Part shown: positions 54,517-64,000 of the stretch, piece after piece | How positions within the stretch are numbered: position 1 is the stretch's first letter | Layout of the letters: every line of letters starts with the position of its first letter | From: Lotus japonicus | Taxonomy: Eukaryota; Streptophyta; Magnoliopsida; Fabales; Fabaceae | Reading direction: 5' to 3' | Assembly (NCBI RefSeq): GCF_012489685.1 | Contig: NC_080041.1 | Span: forward strand, 22,941,802-23,005,801 | DNA: 64,000 bases | Program-made: the position numbers and the translations under genes | Notes under the pieces: model-generated | Database searches by the model: none | Told to the model about the DNA's origin: nothing | What the model saw: the letters and a program-made list of their open reading frames with translations, nothing else

Positions 54517-57449
54517 ATGAAACAAGATGTCGCACAAGATAACACTCATCCAAAGAAATCAATCCCACCCTACCTGAAGGCAATCTCTGGTTCACTTGGA
54601 GGAGTTGTGGAGGCTTCTTGCTTGCAACCCATTGATGTGATCAAGACCAGATTACAGCTTGATAGGTCAGGGAATTACAAGGGAATAGTTCATTGTGGTT
54701 CCACAATTTCACGAACAGAAGGAGTCCGGGCTTTATGGAAGGGACTGACACCTTTTGCCACACATTTGACCTTTAAGTATGCACTTCGAATGGGTTCAAA
54801 TGCAGTATTTCAATCAATGTTTAAGGACTCAGAGACTGGTAAGCTTAGCAGTCATGGACGGCTCCTTTCTGGGTTTGGTGCTGGGGTGCTTGAAGCTATT
54901 GTTATTGTCACGCCATTTGAGGTTTGATTTTTTATATTGTTTGATAAGCAATCAGCAATTACTCTAATATATATAGCCTGTTTTAAGTTAAACATGAACT
55001 AAGCAAAAAATAATCCATGAAGATGAATTGCATACACATGCTGTGAAATTTATTTCTTCCAAAATAAATTGTTAGTGTTCCTTGCACTTATGAGTTTTGG
55101 TTAATGACTGAGAATTTGAAGAAACAATTGTCCATTTAGATTCTGAAATACCTACTGTATCAGTTTCTTCTTTGATCATTAATTCACTATGTTATGTTGA
55201 CTTTGATTTTAAACCTTCAGAAGTGAAAACTTACATCCCTAGCACTACCCTTCTTCCTAAATTTGTCTGCTAATATATTGTTGACTAGACATTCTTGGTT
55301 TGGATTTATACTTCCTAGTTTCTTAAGAATATAAGTTTATAATGTCTATTTATTTCAGCTATGATTTTTTTAGTGGTATAGCAATGCTTAACTAGTCAAT
55401 TATATTTTCAGCTATGTTTACCCAGATATTCATTTACTGATTATCTGCTTGTGATATGTAGCTGATAAACTGAGTTTGAACTACTTGTCACTATTAAAGT
55501 ATTAATAAACTCTTCATTGTGAAGTCATAGTCTTCTGAATCGTAGTTTTTCACAATTGTTATTCTCAGCGTGAACTCAATATTAACGTTTAAGACCCTAG
55601 ATTTGGCCAGTCAAACCCAAGGTGTTAACTTTAGAAAAGAAATTTCAGATATTATAATTATTAATAGGAAAGTCAAGGGTATTTAATAACTTCAGTGTTT
55701 GAATTACATTTTAATGTATTTCATCTGTTAATTTAGAAGACAGAAGTCTAAGACCTTTTGTTGAAGATTTCTCTATGGTCTTCAATTGCAAAGTTGAGAT
55801 AAACTTTTTTTAGTAATTCATTTTAATCGATGGGGGTGCATGGTAGGTGGAAAGCCCATGTTAGGATCAATTGCAAGGTATGGGACTTTAGTCCCACATT
55901 TGAAGTATGAGATTGTAGTGTGGGGTTTATTCCACCATGTCTCTAAGCCTCATCGAGCTTATTAGATTCCAGGGCAAGTTGATGATTTGTTGTGCTTTTC
56001 AAAATGTAGTTAAAAATGGTGAATAGAAGAAGGAAATAAAATATGAGAGGAGTAGTCTGCTTCTGACTTTTGTTTAAGGATATCAGGGTGGAAGGTAGGA
56101 GGAGAATGGGAAAAGAGTATTCCCTTCCTTGATGGTATGATTTACAAGGAAGCTTTTTTTCATTTGTGAATTTAGATGTTTCTAGTATATGTAAGTACAA
56201 ATGAAGTGAAAAAAACAACTAATGAGGGTTGGTTCATTTGGTAACATCAAATGGCGTTCATGAAAAGGTCTTGGATTTGATTTCCACAGTTGGACACTCA
56301 TTGGTAGATCATCTGTATTTACCCTTGTGAGCCTTTACTGAAGCTTGTGGCATGTTCTGAGTTTTCCATAAATCAACGTCCCTTCTCCTAAGTTTTTATG
56401 CGTGAAAGTTGAAGTAGAATAAAACCATATAATTGCTTCTATGTCTAATTAAGTTATATTTTTGCGGACAAATTTCTCAGTCAAGGTTAAAGCAAAAAAG
56501 TTTAACTTTAAGAATAGATATAACGTTAACAATCTCCATTTTCATTCCTCTGACTGGCAGACCTGGGAAGATCATTGTCATTTTGCTCCCATTTTGATTC
56601 CTTTAAGTTTAGTCTCTCCAATGTATGACAAAATGACAGTGTATGCCTCATAATAGCTGGGAAATAATAAATCATGACATTTTTTTTCAAGAAACTTTGA
56701 CAGGTCTCATAAACTTCTTTGTGGAAACTAGTTCATCTTCTTGTGTGCTACGAACTATGAGCACATGCAGTTTGCTTTCTTCTTGCCCAAACTGATTACA
56801 CTGATGTTTTGTTTGGGTATAAAAGTCATCAGATAGTGTGGCTACTCTGCATATAACATCACCTTTGACTTTGCCTTGTAAAGGTTCAAGTTTGTATAAT
56901 GTCTTATTGCAGGTGGTGAAGATCAAACTGCAGCAGCAAAGAGGACTAAGCCCTGAGCTTTTGAAATATAAAGGTCCTGTGCATTGCGCTCGAACAATTT
57001 TACATGAAGAAGGCATACGTGGGCTTTGGGCAGGGGTCTCTCCAACTATAATGCGTAATGGGACTAATCAATCTGTCATGTTCTCCGCCAAAAATGCTTT
57101 TGATGTGCTTTTGTGGAAGAAACACGAAGGAGATGGGAGTGTTCTGCAACCATGGCAGTCTATGATCTCTGGATTTCTTGCAGGTACAGCAGGCCCATTT
57201 TGTACTGGTCCCTTCGATGTAGTGAAAACAAGGCTTATGGCTCAGAGCCGAGAAGGGGGTGAACTGAAGTACAAGGGTATGATCCATGCCATCAGAACAA
57301 TATATTCAGAAGAAGGACTTCGCGCATTATGGAAAGGTCTGTTGCCTCGGCTCATGAGGATCCCTCCTGGACAGGCCATTATGTGGGCTGTTGCTGATCA
57401 AATAATGGGTTTGTATGAGAGGAGATATCTTCAAATGTCAGCTTTGTAG
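54517..57449 (+). CDS. SFC1-like: Mitochondrial succinate/fumarate-type carrier (mSFC1-like), 313 aa, two exons
   Basis: Exons are 54517-54921 and 56913-57449; the 1991-bp GT-AG intron falls in phase 0. The protein shows the three tandem repeats of the mitochondrial carrier family, each with the P-x-D/E-x-x-K signature: QPIDVIKTRL (residues 37-46), TPFEVVKIKL (132-141) and GPFDVVKTRL (234-243). Repeat ends carry the usual G-x-x-x-G and E-G-x-x-x-L-W-K-G motifs (EGVRALWKG, EGIRGLWAG, EGLRALWKG). The length is that of the family (about 300 aa). Residues such as FKYALRMGSNAVFQSMF and MRNGTNQSVMF fit the plant succinate/fumarate carrier (Arabidopsis mSFC1, At5g01340). In that protein family it exchanges dicarboxylates and tricarboxylates across the inner mitochondrial membrane, linking lipid-derived C4 acids to the citric acid cycle. 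Exact substrate preference is not visible from sequence. The ATG is the first after the putative leader and no disruption is seen. Confidence 0.94.
54922..56912 (+). other. Intron 1 of the mitochondrial carrier gene
   Basis: Donor GAG/GTTTGA and acceptor TTATTGCAG. It splits the second carrier signature between Glu and Val. 1991 bp of AT-rich sequence; no element with matched ends was recognised in it. Confidence 0.93.
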
Positions 57450-58450
57450 ATTCCCCCCTTTATATTATTTTTTCCTTTCTCCAGAACCAGTTTCATTTCA
57501 AGCCTACAAAATCATCATTTAGCCTCAATCTACTGTTAATTTATTTGATTCACTAGAATTTAATTTTGTGGATCTTAGTCCTTAGGGGTCCATAACAAGG
57601 CTTCATGCTGTAGGGAATTTCTAGCATTTAGGCCTAGAAATTATTCTGAATAATTGCAGAACCACTAGGTGGCAAGCCCTTTCAGATGCTGGGTTTATTA
57701 GTTTTATGTCAAGACTTGAGATGTAAAACACTGTCAAATGCTATTTTATGAAAAGCCAATATGGCGTTATTTAACGGTGATTACTTTTATGAGATGTTTG
57801 AATAGTTATCTCCTTCAGGGGACTGAACGAGTGCTTATGTGTTATTTGTTTATCATCATCATATTGTGAATTCAGATACCTGAATTGACTGCCTTTTTCT
57901 TCCATTCTCTTGGTCTGTAACATAATTTTAACCATTTTCTGATGTAGATGATTCAAGGATTGCATACCAACTAGAGTGTTTTTTACTTTTCTGAAGTAAC
58001 TTAAATATATTTTTTAATGAAAGACCAATCATGCAGCTGCGCTCATTTCTTGCACAATGTATGGCCATAAATGCACATATTGTGGGTATAAATGCATTTT
58101 TTTATATATTTAAATCTTAATTTATATAGTAAATTTAGTAAATTACTTCAACCTCTTCTATTACAGAAAGTCAAAAACCCTTCAATTTCTTAAACCTATT
58201 TAAAACCTCTCCTAATTTATGAAGTATTTAATTAAATACAATGACAAAAGAATCATGTTCTGAATAAGTCTAAACTCTAAACTCAACATTTTGACCTTCT
58301 TGATTTTATTTTATTTTTGACGGCGACCTTCTTGCTTGGTGAAATTGATTATGTAAAACTTAATTATTTTGTTAATGTATAGTTATTAAGCTCTTCACAA
58401 ATACATTAACTTGAGCCCTTGATCAGTAATGTAATGATTTTTTAACATCA
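57450..58450. other. 3'UTR of the carrier gene and intergenic DNA
   Basis: The first few hundred bases are probably 3'UTR. No gene is seen beyond. Confidence 0.5.
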
Positions 58451-58469
58451 ATGTTTAAGGTTGATTTTA

Positions 58470-58610
58470 GGGTTAAATAATTTTTTGGTCCTTGTACAAT
58501 GAGCGAGATTTGGTTTTAGTCCCTCGCCAAAGTAAAATTGTAAAAATACCCCTACATTTAGAGAAATAGCATATATTTAGTCTCATCTTAATCGGAGCTC
58601 AGGTTATCAT
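58470..58610. repeat. Remnant of a GGGTTAAATAA-type legume repeat
   Basis: GGGTTAAATAATTTTTTGGT followed by CCTTGTACAATG resembles the end of the fold-back family at 35408. The opposite arm is not present. The hAT element at 58611 lies immediately to the right. Confidence 0.45.
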
Positions 58611-59029
58611 TAGGGATGACACCGGGTCAGGTCGGGTCAGGTTTTGCCTTTCCCAAACCCGAACTAACATAGCAAACCCAATTCAGGTTTACCCAAACCC
58701 GTTATAGCCTCAAACTCACGAACTAACCTAACTTGACGCAGAGTTTTTTGTAAAACAAGGCGTCGGATTTTGTTATGAAAAAACCTTTTATATCTTCTTT
58801 GCAAACAAATATAGTATCTTTGTTGTTCAAATATAATCAAATTGTTAACAAATCAAGTTGTTAACGTGGTATATATAAGAGTAACTTTGTAATTTTATAT
58901 ATATTGTTCGGGTGCGAGTTTAACCAATACCAAACCCAAACCCAAACATATCGGGTTTTACTCGTGAAATCGGGTCGGGTTCGGGCTAGCGCCACGGGTT
59001 CGGGTTATGCCGCCATCCCTAGTTATCAT
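58603..59029. mobile_element. hAT-type MITE (58611-59021) with perfect 8-bp duplication
   Basis: Starts TAGGGATGACACCGGGTC and ends GCCGCCATCCCTA, whose complement starts TAGGGATGGC. GTTATCAT flanks it on both sides (58603-58610 and 59022-59029). Both subterminal regions are loaded with GGGTCGGGT and AACCCGAACC motifs. It is 411 bp with no coding. TAGGG ends and an 8-bp duplication are hAT hallmarks. Confidence 0.85.
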
Positions 59030-59030
59030 T

Positions 59031-59486
59031 ATATTCCGCTCTTATCTTTTTATTTGCTAATTTGTCATTATGCTATTGTTCCGCTAATCAAGCCTGCATA
59101 GTCTATGAGACGCTCCAGCAATTATTTAACAATTGCTCGTCTCTTTGCATTAGCCCTAAAAAAAACTAGAGCAACAAACCCAACAACTCCCTCCTCCATA
59201 GCAGTATATCTATAAGTTATTTTGAGTTTATTTTCATAAGTTGTTTATATTAAATTATAAATAAGAGCTTGTGCTTATCTATAACTTATTTTCAGTTTAT
59301 TTCAATAAGTTTATGAATAAGAGGATATGCAGTTATTGCCATAAACACTTAACTAAACTGTTTATCAAACACATCCTAAGTCTCAACTAATATTTATAAA
59401 AAAGAGGTTATGTCGACCTCAATCAAGGTCCAACTTTTTGACCCACTACAATAGGTCATCCCGGTGCACATTACATTTTTACTACC
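59031..59486. other. Intergenic, no feature supported
   Basis: AT-rich sequence up to the left LTR of the Tat-type element. Confidence 0.45.
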
Positions 59487-59864
59487 TGTTCTGTACTAGG
59501 GAAAGCTTACGTAAGATAATGGCAGAAAGTAAACCCTAGCAGAGCACTCAAAATAGCTATGTTATCATAAAAGGAATATTCTCATTAATGCTAAAAAGTT
59601 AAGTTTTACAAGCTGATGACCTTCCCTTTTTTAGAGGGTGGAGTCATGACATGGACTTTTCCTAAATTTGGGCCTGACAATCAGGGCCCAAATCCCCGTA
59701 CATATAAGACAAATCCAAAGGAATCTTCCAGCTGGCTTGTGGGTCCATCATCTAAGGAAGGGTAGAGAAGCTCGTTGTATCATACTTCCCGCCATGGCTG
59801 TCTTCAATCATTTATTGTTCATTTTGGGCGGGCATAATCTTCTTTATGTCCCGCCCAGTCCACA
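59487..59864 (-). repeat. 3' LTR of the Tat-lineage Gypsy element (left edge tentative)
   Basis: The right edge is set by a G-rich tract: the minus strand reads CTTGGGGGCA then TGTGGACTGGGCGGGACAT, i.e. a polypurine tract followed by a TG start. The left edge is the best TG...CA candidate (TGTTCTGTACTAG at 59487); 59465 is an alternative. The partner LTR lies beyond the window, so neither target duplication nor LTR identity can be tested. Confidence 0.5.
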
Positions 59865-60222
59865 TGCCCCCAAGACATGAGACTCGAGTAACGAGTCGAA
59901 ATGTCTTCATCATGTTGTTTAGTAGTCCGCCTCTATTGTTTATTCGTTCGTCGCCATTTCAGTGTTCATTGATACGACGCCACTTTCATGCTTCGCCACC
60001 TTTGTTACCGTTTTGTAGATAAGTCGCCATTTGCCATAACCGTCAATCACGTCTTTTCAACTAACGCGCGTAATCCTTGTTTTCCGGGATTTCGTCATCA
60101 TTTGCCATGAATGCGGTTGTGCGTCTCGAGGAGTTACACCTTTTCGGTTCATGCCTTTTCAAATTTCAAATCCCACGTCCTTTCACAATCTTTCCCCACT
60201 CATTCTCTCTCCTCCTTTTCCC

Positions 60223-60232
60223 TCTATAAAAA
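60223..60232 (+). promoter_or_regulatory. TATA box for the antisense ORF of the Tat element
   Basis: CTCTATAAAAACCCCTTTTC on the plus strand, preceded by a pyrimidine-rich patch. It faces the antisense ORF and lies about 345 bp from its first ATG. Confidence 0.6.
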
Positions 60233-60465
60233 CCCCTTTTCACTTTTCATTTTTCACTTTCTTGAAACTTTTGTTCTGAAAACTTTTCACCGCAGCTTTC
60301 ACTTTCTCTTCTTTGAACTCCGGTGAACCTTCCTTACTCCGGCCGTCGTCATTGCGCGGTGCTCCCCCATTGCCGACGTTCTCCTTTCTCAAATCCACAG
60401 TTCTTCCCCTGGTTAGTTCTTCCTCTTTCTTGAGACTCTTCGTTTACTTCTTTCTTTCTTTGACT

Positions 60466-60566
60466 CTGTTCATCTTCTTTCTTCTTTTGACTGTTCATCT
60501 TCTTTCTTCTTTTGACTCTGTTCATCTTCTTTCTTCTTTGAGTTTGTTCATCTTCTTTCTTCTTTT
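60466..60566 (+). repeat. Imperfect 25-bp tandem repeats in the antisense leader
   Basis: TTGACTCTGTTCATCTTCTT followed by TCTTC repeats about four times with small changes, ending immediately before the first ATG at 60568. Confidence 0.85.
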
Positions 60567-60567
60567 T

Positions 60568-62719
60568 ATGAAACTGCCTCGCATGTCGTTGCCAAACGCC
60601 AACTTTTCTTCCCTAGAACTTTCTTCGCCCTCTACGGAGGAGGAAGTTGTTGCCCACACCATAATTGAAATTCACTCCTCGCCTTCTACCCACGACGATT
60701 CCGGTCCCGCCGGCTCTGTAGATTCAATTCTCTCCTCCAATGGAGAGTTGTCTTCACCTGAATGGCGCTCAAACGCGCATTTAGTTGAAGATAAGTGTCT
60801 CTTGCGTTCTATCTGGAGCAGTGTTGGGAGCATTAATTCGCTTCGAATATCTGCCCAAGGGTTCACGAAGATAAACCCCGCCACCTCCAATAATGAAGAC
60901 CTTCAGTTGAATGTTCTTCCATGTGGCGAGGATGACTGTGTTCTTTTGCGCAAAGAGCCAACCGATGAATCGCCTGATTTCTTTTTTGTTTATGGTTATT
61001 TCTTTTTAGACTTGAATATCAAACTTCCCTTCTCGCCTTTTATATGTCACGTTCTTTCTTTTCTGAATGTGGCGCCTTGTCAACTCCAACTCAACGCCTG
61101 GGGTTTTATCCGCTGCTTTGAAATTCTTTGTGAACACTTGAGTTTTACTCCGACCTATCCTTTGTTTTTCCTTTTCTATAAGTCAGTCACCACTAAACCT
61201 ACTTCTGTGAAATGGGTTCCCCTTTTAGCCCGTAAGAACATGAGTCGGTTCACCGCCCTTAAAAGCCATTACAAAGTATGGCAGAAAAAATATTTCAAAG
61301 TTATGGAGTCGCCCGAAATAAAGAACTTGTTCCGAGATTCCGACAATAACCCTCTTTTCCCTTTCTACTGGACAAAAAACCCTCGCCGAAAAATATCCGT
61401 TTCATACGACGCCTTGGATGAATCTGAACAAGGCATCGCCGATTACCTCCGCACACTACCAGTAATTTCTGGTCACGACTTGATTGAGGCGTCGAAATCC
61501 GGCACTTTAAATCAATTTTTTAGTAAGTTTATAATCTTTGCACGTAACTTGTTTTTCTTTTTGTTCATGTATCTCGTCTAATTGGTGTTTTCCATGCAGC
61601 TACGATGGGAAAGAGCAAGGTTGACGCGAACCCAATCAAGATGAAGGAATACCTCGCCCAGTCTGCTGCGGCGGCGAAGAAGAGGGCCGCCGAAACTGAG
61701 CAAAAGAAGAAGAATGATGGTGCTTGGGTTCTGACAACGTCAGGGACCCAAAGCGCCAAAAGACTTCAGGCGCTACTGGTGGCAAACCTCTTCATCAGTC
61801 CACTCTCGATCCAGCCGGTTTAGCTTCTAAAAGTCATCCGGCGGAGAAAAAGAAGGGAAATGACAATATCCCGCCTCCCCACCAAGACTCAAGCATTATC
61901 AACCGCCCGCAAACGCCGTACAACCAAGCTGGCCCTAGCTCAGCCATTGGTGGCGAGGCTTCTCCCCCTTTGATGAACTTATCTGATCCTCACTTCAACG
62001 GGTTGGACTTTATGACCCGTACTGTTGACAATCGGATCCATAAGGATGTTTCCGGTCAGGGCACCCCCAACATTGCTTCTGTGGCAATCCATCACGCCCT
62101 TTCTGCCGCCAGCACCGTGGCGGGAATGGCTCAGTGTGTGAAGGAGTTGATTTCAACCAAGAACCGCTTTGAAAAGAAGGCAGCCGATTACAAGGCTGCA
62201 TACGAGCGAGCTAAGGCTGACGCTGAGGCTGCCAACAAAAAGCTGAAATCTGCTGAGGAGAAGTGCGCTAAGTTAACTGATGACTTGGCGGCTTCGGACC
62301 TGCTTCTTCAAAAGACCAAGTCTCTGAAAGAGGCCATCAATGACAAACACACTGCTGTTCAAGCCAAGTGTCAAAAGCTGGAAAAGAAGTATGATCGTCT
62401 GAATGCTTCTGTTTTAGGGCGCGCCTCCCTCCAATTTGCTCAAGGCTTTCTGGCGGCCAAAGAGCAAATAAGTGTGGTTGAGCCAGGCTTTGATCTTTCC
62501 CGCATTGGGTATTTGAAGGATATTAAGGATGGCCAAGTGGTTGGCGAGGATGACATTAGCCTCGATCTCCTTCCTCAATTCGATGATGAAAGTGAGCCTG
62601 AAGAAGAAGAAGATGGCGAAAATGGAGATGGCCAAAATAAGGGCGAGGATCGAGGAAAGGAAGACCCTCAAGCTGTTACAGACCAGGGAAACAGCGCCAA
62701 CAACGAGAACTTAGCTTGA
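60568..62719 (+). CDS. Antisense ORF of the Tat element (gypsy-type transposon domain, PF04195-like), spliced, one frameshift
   Basis: Exon 1 runs from the first ATG (60568, MKLPRMSLPNANFSSLELSS) to a GTAAGT donor after 61522. An acceptor TCCATGCAG ends at 61599, and the joined codon keeps frame into ATGGGAAAGAGCAAGG. Exon 1 encodes the conserved block seen in antisense ORFs of Tat elements (LNIKLPFSPFICHVLSFLNV, AWGFIRCFEILCEH, YPLFFLFYKS, W-K-K-Y-F-K-like region), often annotated as putative gypsy-type transposon domain. Exon 2 starts Lys/Ala-rich, then shifts frame between about 61715 and 61740 and continues as a long Ala/Lys/Glu-rich coiled coil (about 62100-62450) with an acidic tail (EEEEDGENGDGQNKGED). 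The total would be about 690 aa. The function of this protein class is not established. The frameshift could be a mutation or a sequencing error. Confidence 0.75.
61523..61599 (+). other. Predicted 77-bp intron in the antisense ORF
   Basis: Donor A/GTAAGT, acceptor TTCCATGCAG/C, with a T-rich tract between. Splicing restores one continuous frame from FF through TTMGKSK. Without splicing, exon 1 stops at 61579-61581. Confidence 0.75.
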
Positions 62720-63220
62720 ATTTATTCTGTTGTTTTTATTTTGTTAAGTCTAAATTTTAGCTTTGGGCCTTGCCCTTTTTGTTCCTTGTTGTTTTGAATC
62801 ATGTATGGGCTTCGCCCCTTTATCTTTTTTTTAATATGACTTGTTTAATTTCGATCGTTGTTACTTTTAAGTTGTTGTTTACTAAATTGTTCTTTTCATT
62901 TGGCTTCATATACTTTAGCCAATTTTTCAATGTGGCTTGGTTTCTAGTGGCCACTAGAATTGCCAAGGCTTTTAACATTTGATGGCGATACTTTCTTATT
63001 CCGAAAGGTTTCCTCGCGGTATTGTATACCTTGATACAATTTGCACTGCATAAAACTCGTAATATAAATCAAAAGATAAGCAATACTGTTGAAATGAGCT
63101 TTTCATTACTTTTCATATATGGAAACAATTGTTCATTCGTTCTTACATATACCGCCTCATTAAAAACCTTTCCGAAGAAAGGGAAAAAGAGTGCGGCTTC
63201 ATTCACCTTTGTTGTTTCTT
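62720..63220. other. Spacer between the antisense ORF and the end of pol in the Tat element
   Basis: T-rich, non-coding. It contains the 3'UTRs of two convergent transcription units. No further ORF is supported. Confidence 0.5.
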
Positions 63221-63997
63221 TTAACTAAAATACTGTTTCAGGTGGGAGGCGTTCCATGTGCGTGGAACCTTTTGACCGTTAAGTTGTTCCAATTTATACG
63301 CTCCTCCTCCTACATCGCCTATAATCCTGTAAGGCCCGCCCCAGTTGGGCGACAGTTTGTTGTGTTTGTCAGGTATGGTATTTTTTCGGAGCACTAAGTC
63401 TCCCACCCTCATCTTTCTTGGCACCACTTTTGTTGAAAATTTTCTAGCGACCTTCACCTTTCCCGCCTCATTTCTTATATGCGCCTCTCGTTGTTCTTCA
63501 AGCAGCATAACTAGGCTTGCTATCAGATTTTCTCCGTTGTCATTCTCATCAAACCGAGCCACTCGCCAACTTTGGTTTTCTATTTCCACTAGGAGCATGG
63601 CGTCAGTCCCATAAGTTAAACGATACGGGGTTTCCTTTGTGCTTGACTGTTCAGTGGTGTTATATGCCCAAAGAACGCCTGGTAGTTCCTCCGCCCAAAG
63701 CCCTTTTGCTTCATCCAGCTTCTTTTTTAAACCTTTCAAAATAACTTTGTTAGCTGACTCGGCCTGTCCATTGGTTTGTGGGTGTTCTACCGAGGCAAAT
63801 CTCATTTCAATTCCCATTTCTGCGCAAAATTCCCGGGTGACATTACTTGTAAATTGAGTCCCATTGTCCATTACCAAAGCCATGGGAACCCCAAATCTGC
63901 ACACAATTCTTCGCCACAGGAAATTCTTGACCTTGGCTGCCGTGATAGTCGCCACTGCTTCAGCTTCTATCCATTTGGTGAAGTAATCAACCGCCAC
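63221..63997 (-). CDS. Gypsy (Tat lineage) integrase, C-terminal part of pol, truncated by the window edge
   Basis: 258 codons are open without stops; the frame continues beyond the window edge. The catalytic triad is visible: Asp in AVDYFTKWIEAE (residue 4), Asp in MDNGTQFTS (44) and Glu in HPQTNGQAESAN (80), with the usual 35-residue spacing between the last two. A C-terminal GPY/F-type module follows (NWGGPYRIIGDVGGGAYKL) and ends at HLKQYFS with no chromodomain, as in non-chromovirus Tat elements. Integrase inserts the reverse-transcribed cDNA. The frame is intact, so the element may be fairly young. Confidence 0.93.
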   Translation of the reverse strand: MAVDYFTKWIEAEAVATITAAKVKNFLWRRIVCRFGVPMALVMDNGTQFTSNVTREFCAEMGIEMRFASVEHPQTNGQAESANKVILKGLKKKLDEAKGLWAEELPGVLWAYNTTEQSSTKETPYRLTYGTDAMLLVEIENQSWRVARFDENDNGENLIASLVMLLEEQREAHIRNEAGKVKVARKFSTKVVPRKMRVGDLVLRKNTIPDKHNKLSPNWGGPYRIIGDVGGGAYKLEQLNGQKVPRTWNASHLKQYFS

Positions 63998-64000
63998 GAT

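Larger units (their letters stand above)
59487..64000 (-). mobile_element. 3' part of a Tat-lineage Ty3/Gypsy retrotransposon, running off the right edge
   Basis: From right to left on the minus strand: an open integrase frame (63997-63221), a 3' region of over 3 kb that contains a long ORF on the opposite strand (60568-62719), a polypurine tract and an LTR. An antisense ORF between pol and the 3' LTR, and an integrase without chromodomain, are characteristic of the Tat group (Grande, Retand and Ogre relatives). Gag, protease, RT and the 5' LTR lie outside the window. Confidence 0.8.

Noticed and set aside
55943..56218. 91-aa minus-strand frame inside the carrier intron
   Set aside because: No domain, antisense to an intron, and composition typical of intron sequence.
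59668..59880. 70-aa plus-strand frame in the Tat LTR
   Set aside because: Lies in the LTR on the antisense side; no family resemblance.
63345..63857. Several plus-strand frames of 70-90 aa at the right end
   Set aside because: They are complements of the integrase frame on the minus strand.

Overview
This is a stretch of nuclear plant genome, most likely from a legume. The signs are AT-rich intergenic DNA, GT-AG introns, two ordinary dicot genes, and repeat families that I associate with legumes (the GGCTTAAATATG fold-back family, long-LTR Copia with a SIRE-like gag, and Tat-lineage Gypsy). The legume assignment is inference from repeat style; no marker gene proves it.

Only two intact host genes are visible. 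At 26478-28836 (+) lies a three-exon auxin co-receptor F-box gene of the AFB4/AFB5 clade (631 aa). At 54517-57449 (+) lies a two-exon mitochondrial carrier of the succinate/fumarate carrier type (mSFC1-like, 313 aa), with probable 5'UTR introns upstream. A truncated, multi-exon replication-protein-A-like gene (22371 to about 23310, +) is probably a pseudogene.

The rest is largely a record of transposition. From left to right: a CACTA end with subterminal repeats and a C48-peptidase-like exon (to 1991); a 1.5-kb Pack-MULE-like element holding a BAHD acyltransferase fragment (3209-4735); hAT-type elements at 5265-5923 and 7483-8547; a full-length Copia element on the minus strand with identical LTRs (9429-15656); a 5'-truncated LINE (19282-20935); a Copia-gag/Helitron-helicase composite (23955-25600); a short LINE tail (25796-26028); a solo LTR with a perfect 5-bp duplication (33205-34683); fold-back MITEs with perfect 9-bp duplications (35408-35952 and 37166-37348); a gag-only, long-LTR Copia element with identical LTRs nested in an older inverted-repeat element (44122-49308); a decayed Helitron (49552-51290); LINE tails; a hAT MITE (58611-59021); and the 3' part of a Tat-lineage Gypsy element (59487 to beyond the right edge), which carries a spliced antisense ORF with its own TATA box.

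Boundaries of most elements were fixed by reading both ends and matching target-site duplications directly. Protein family calls come from motif recognition by eye. The remaining intergenic stretches show no gene I can support. I did not find a previously undescribed system that I would defend as such. The most unusual items are the antisense ORF of the Tat element, the gag-only Copia element, the Copia/Helitron composite and the Pack-MULE capture.
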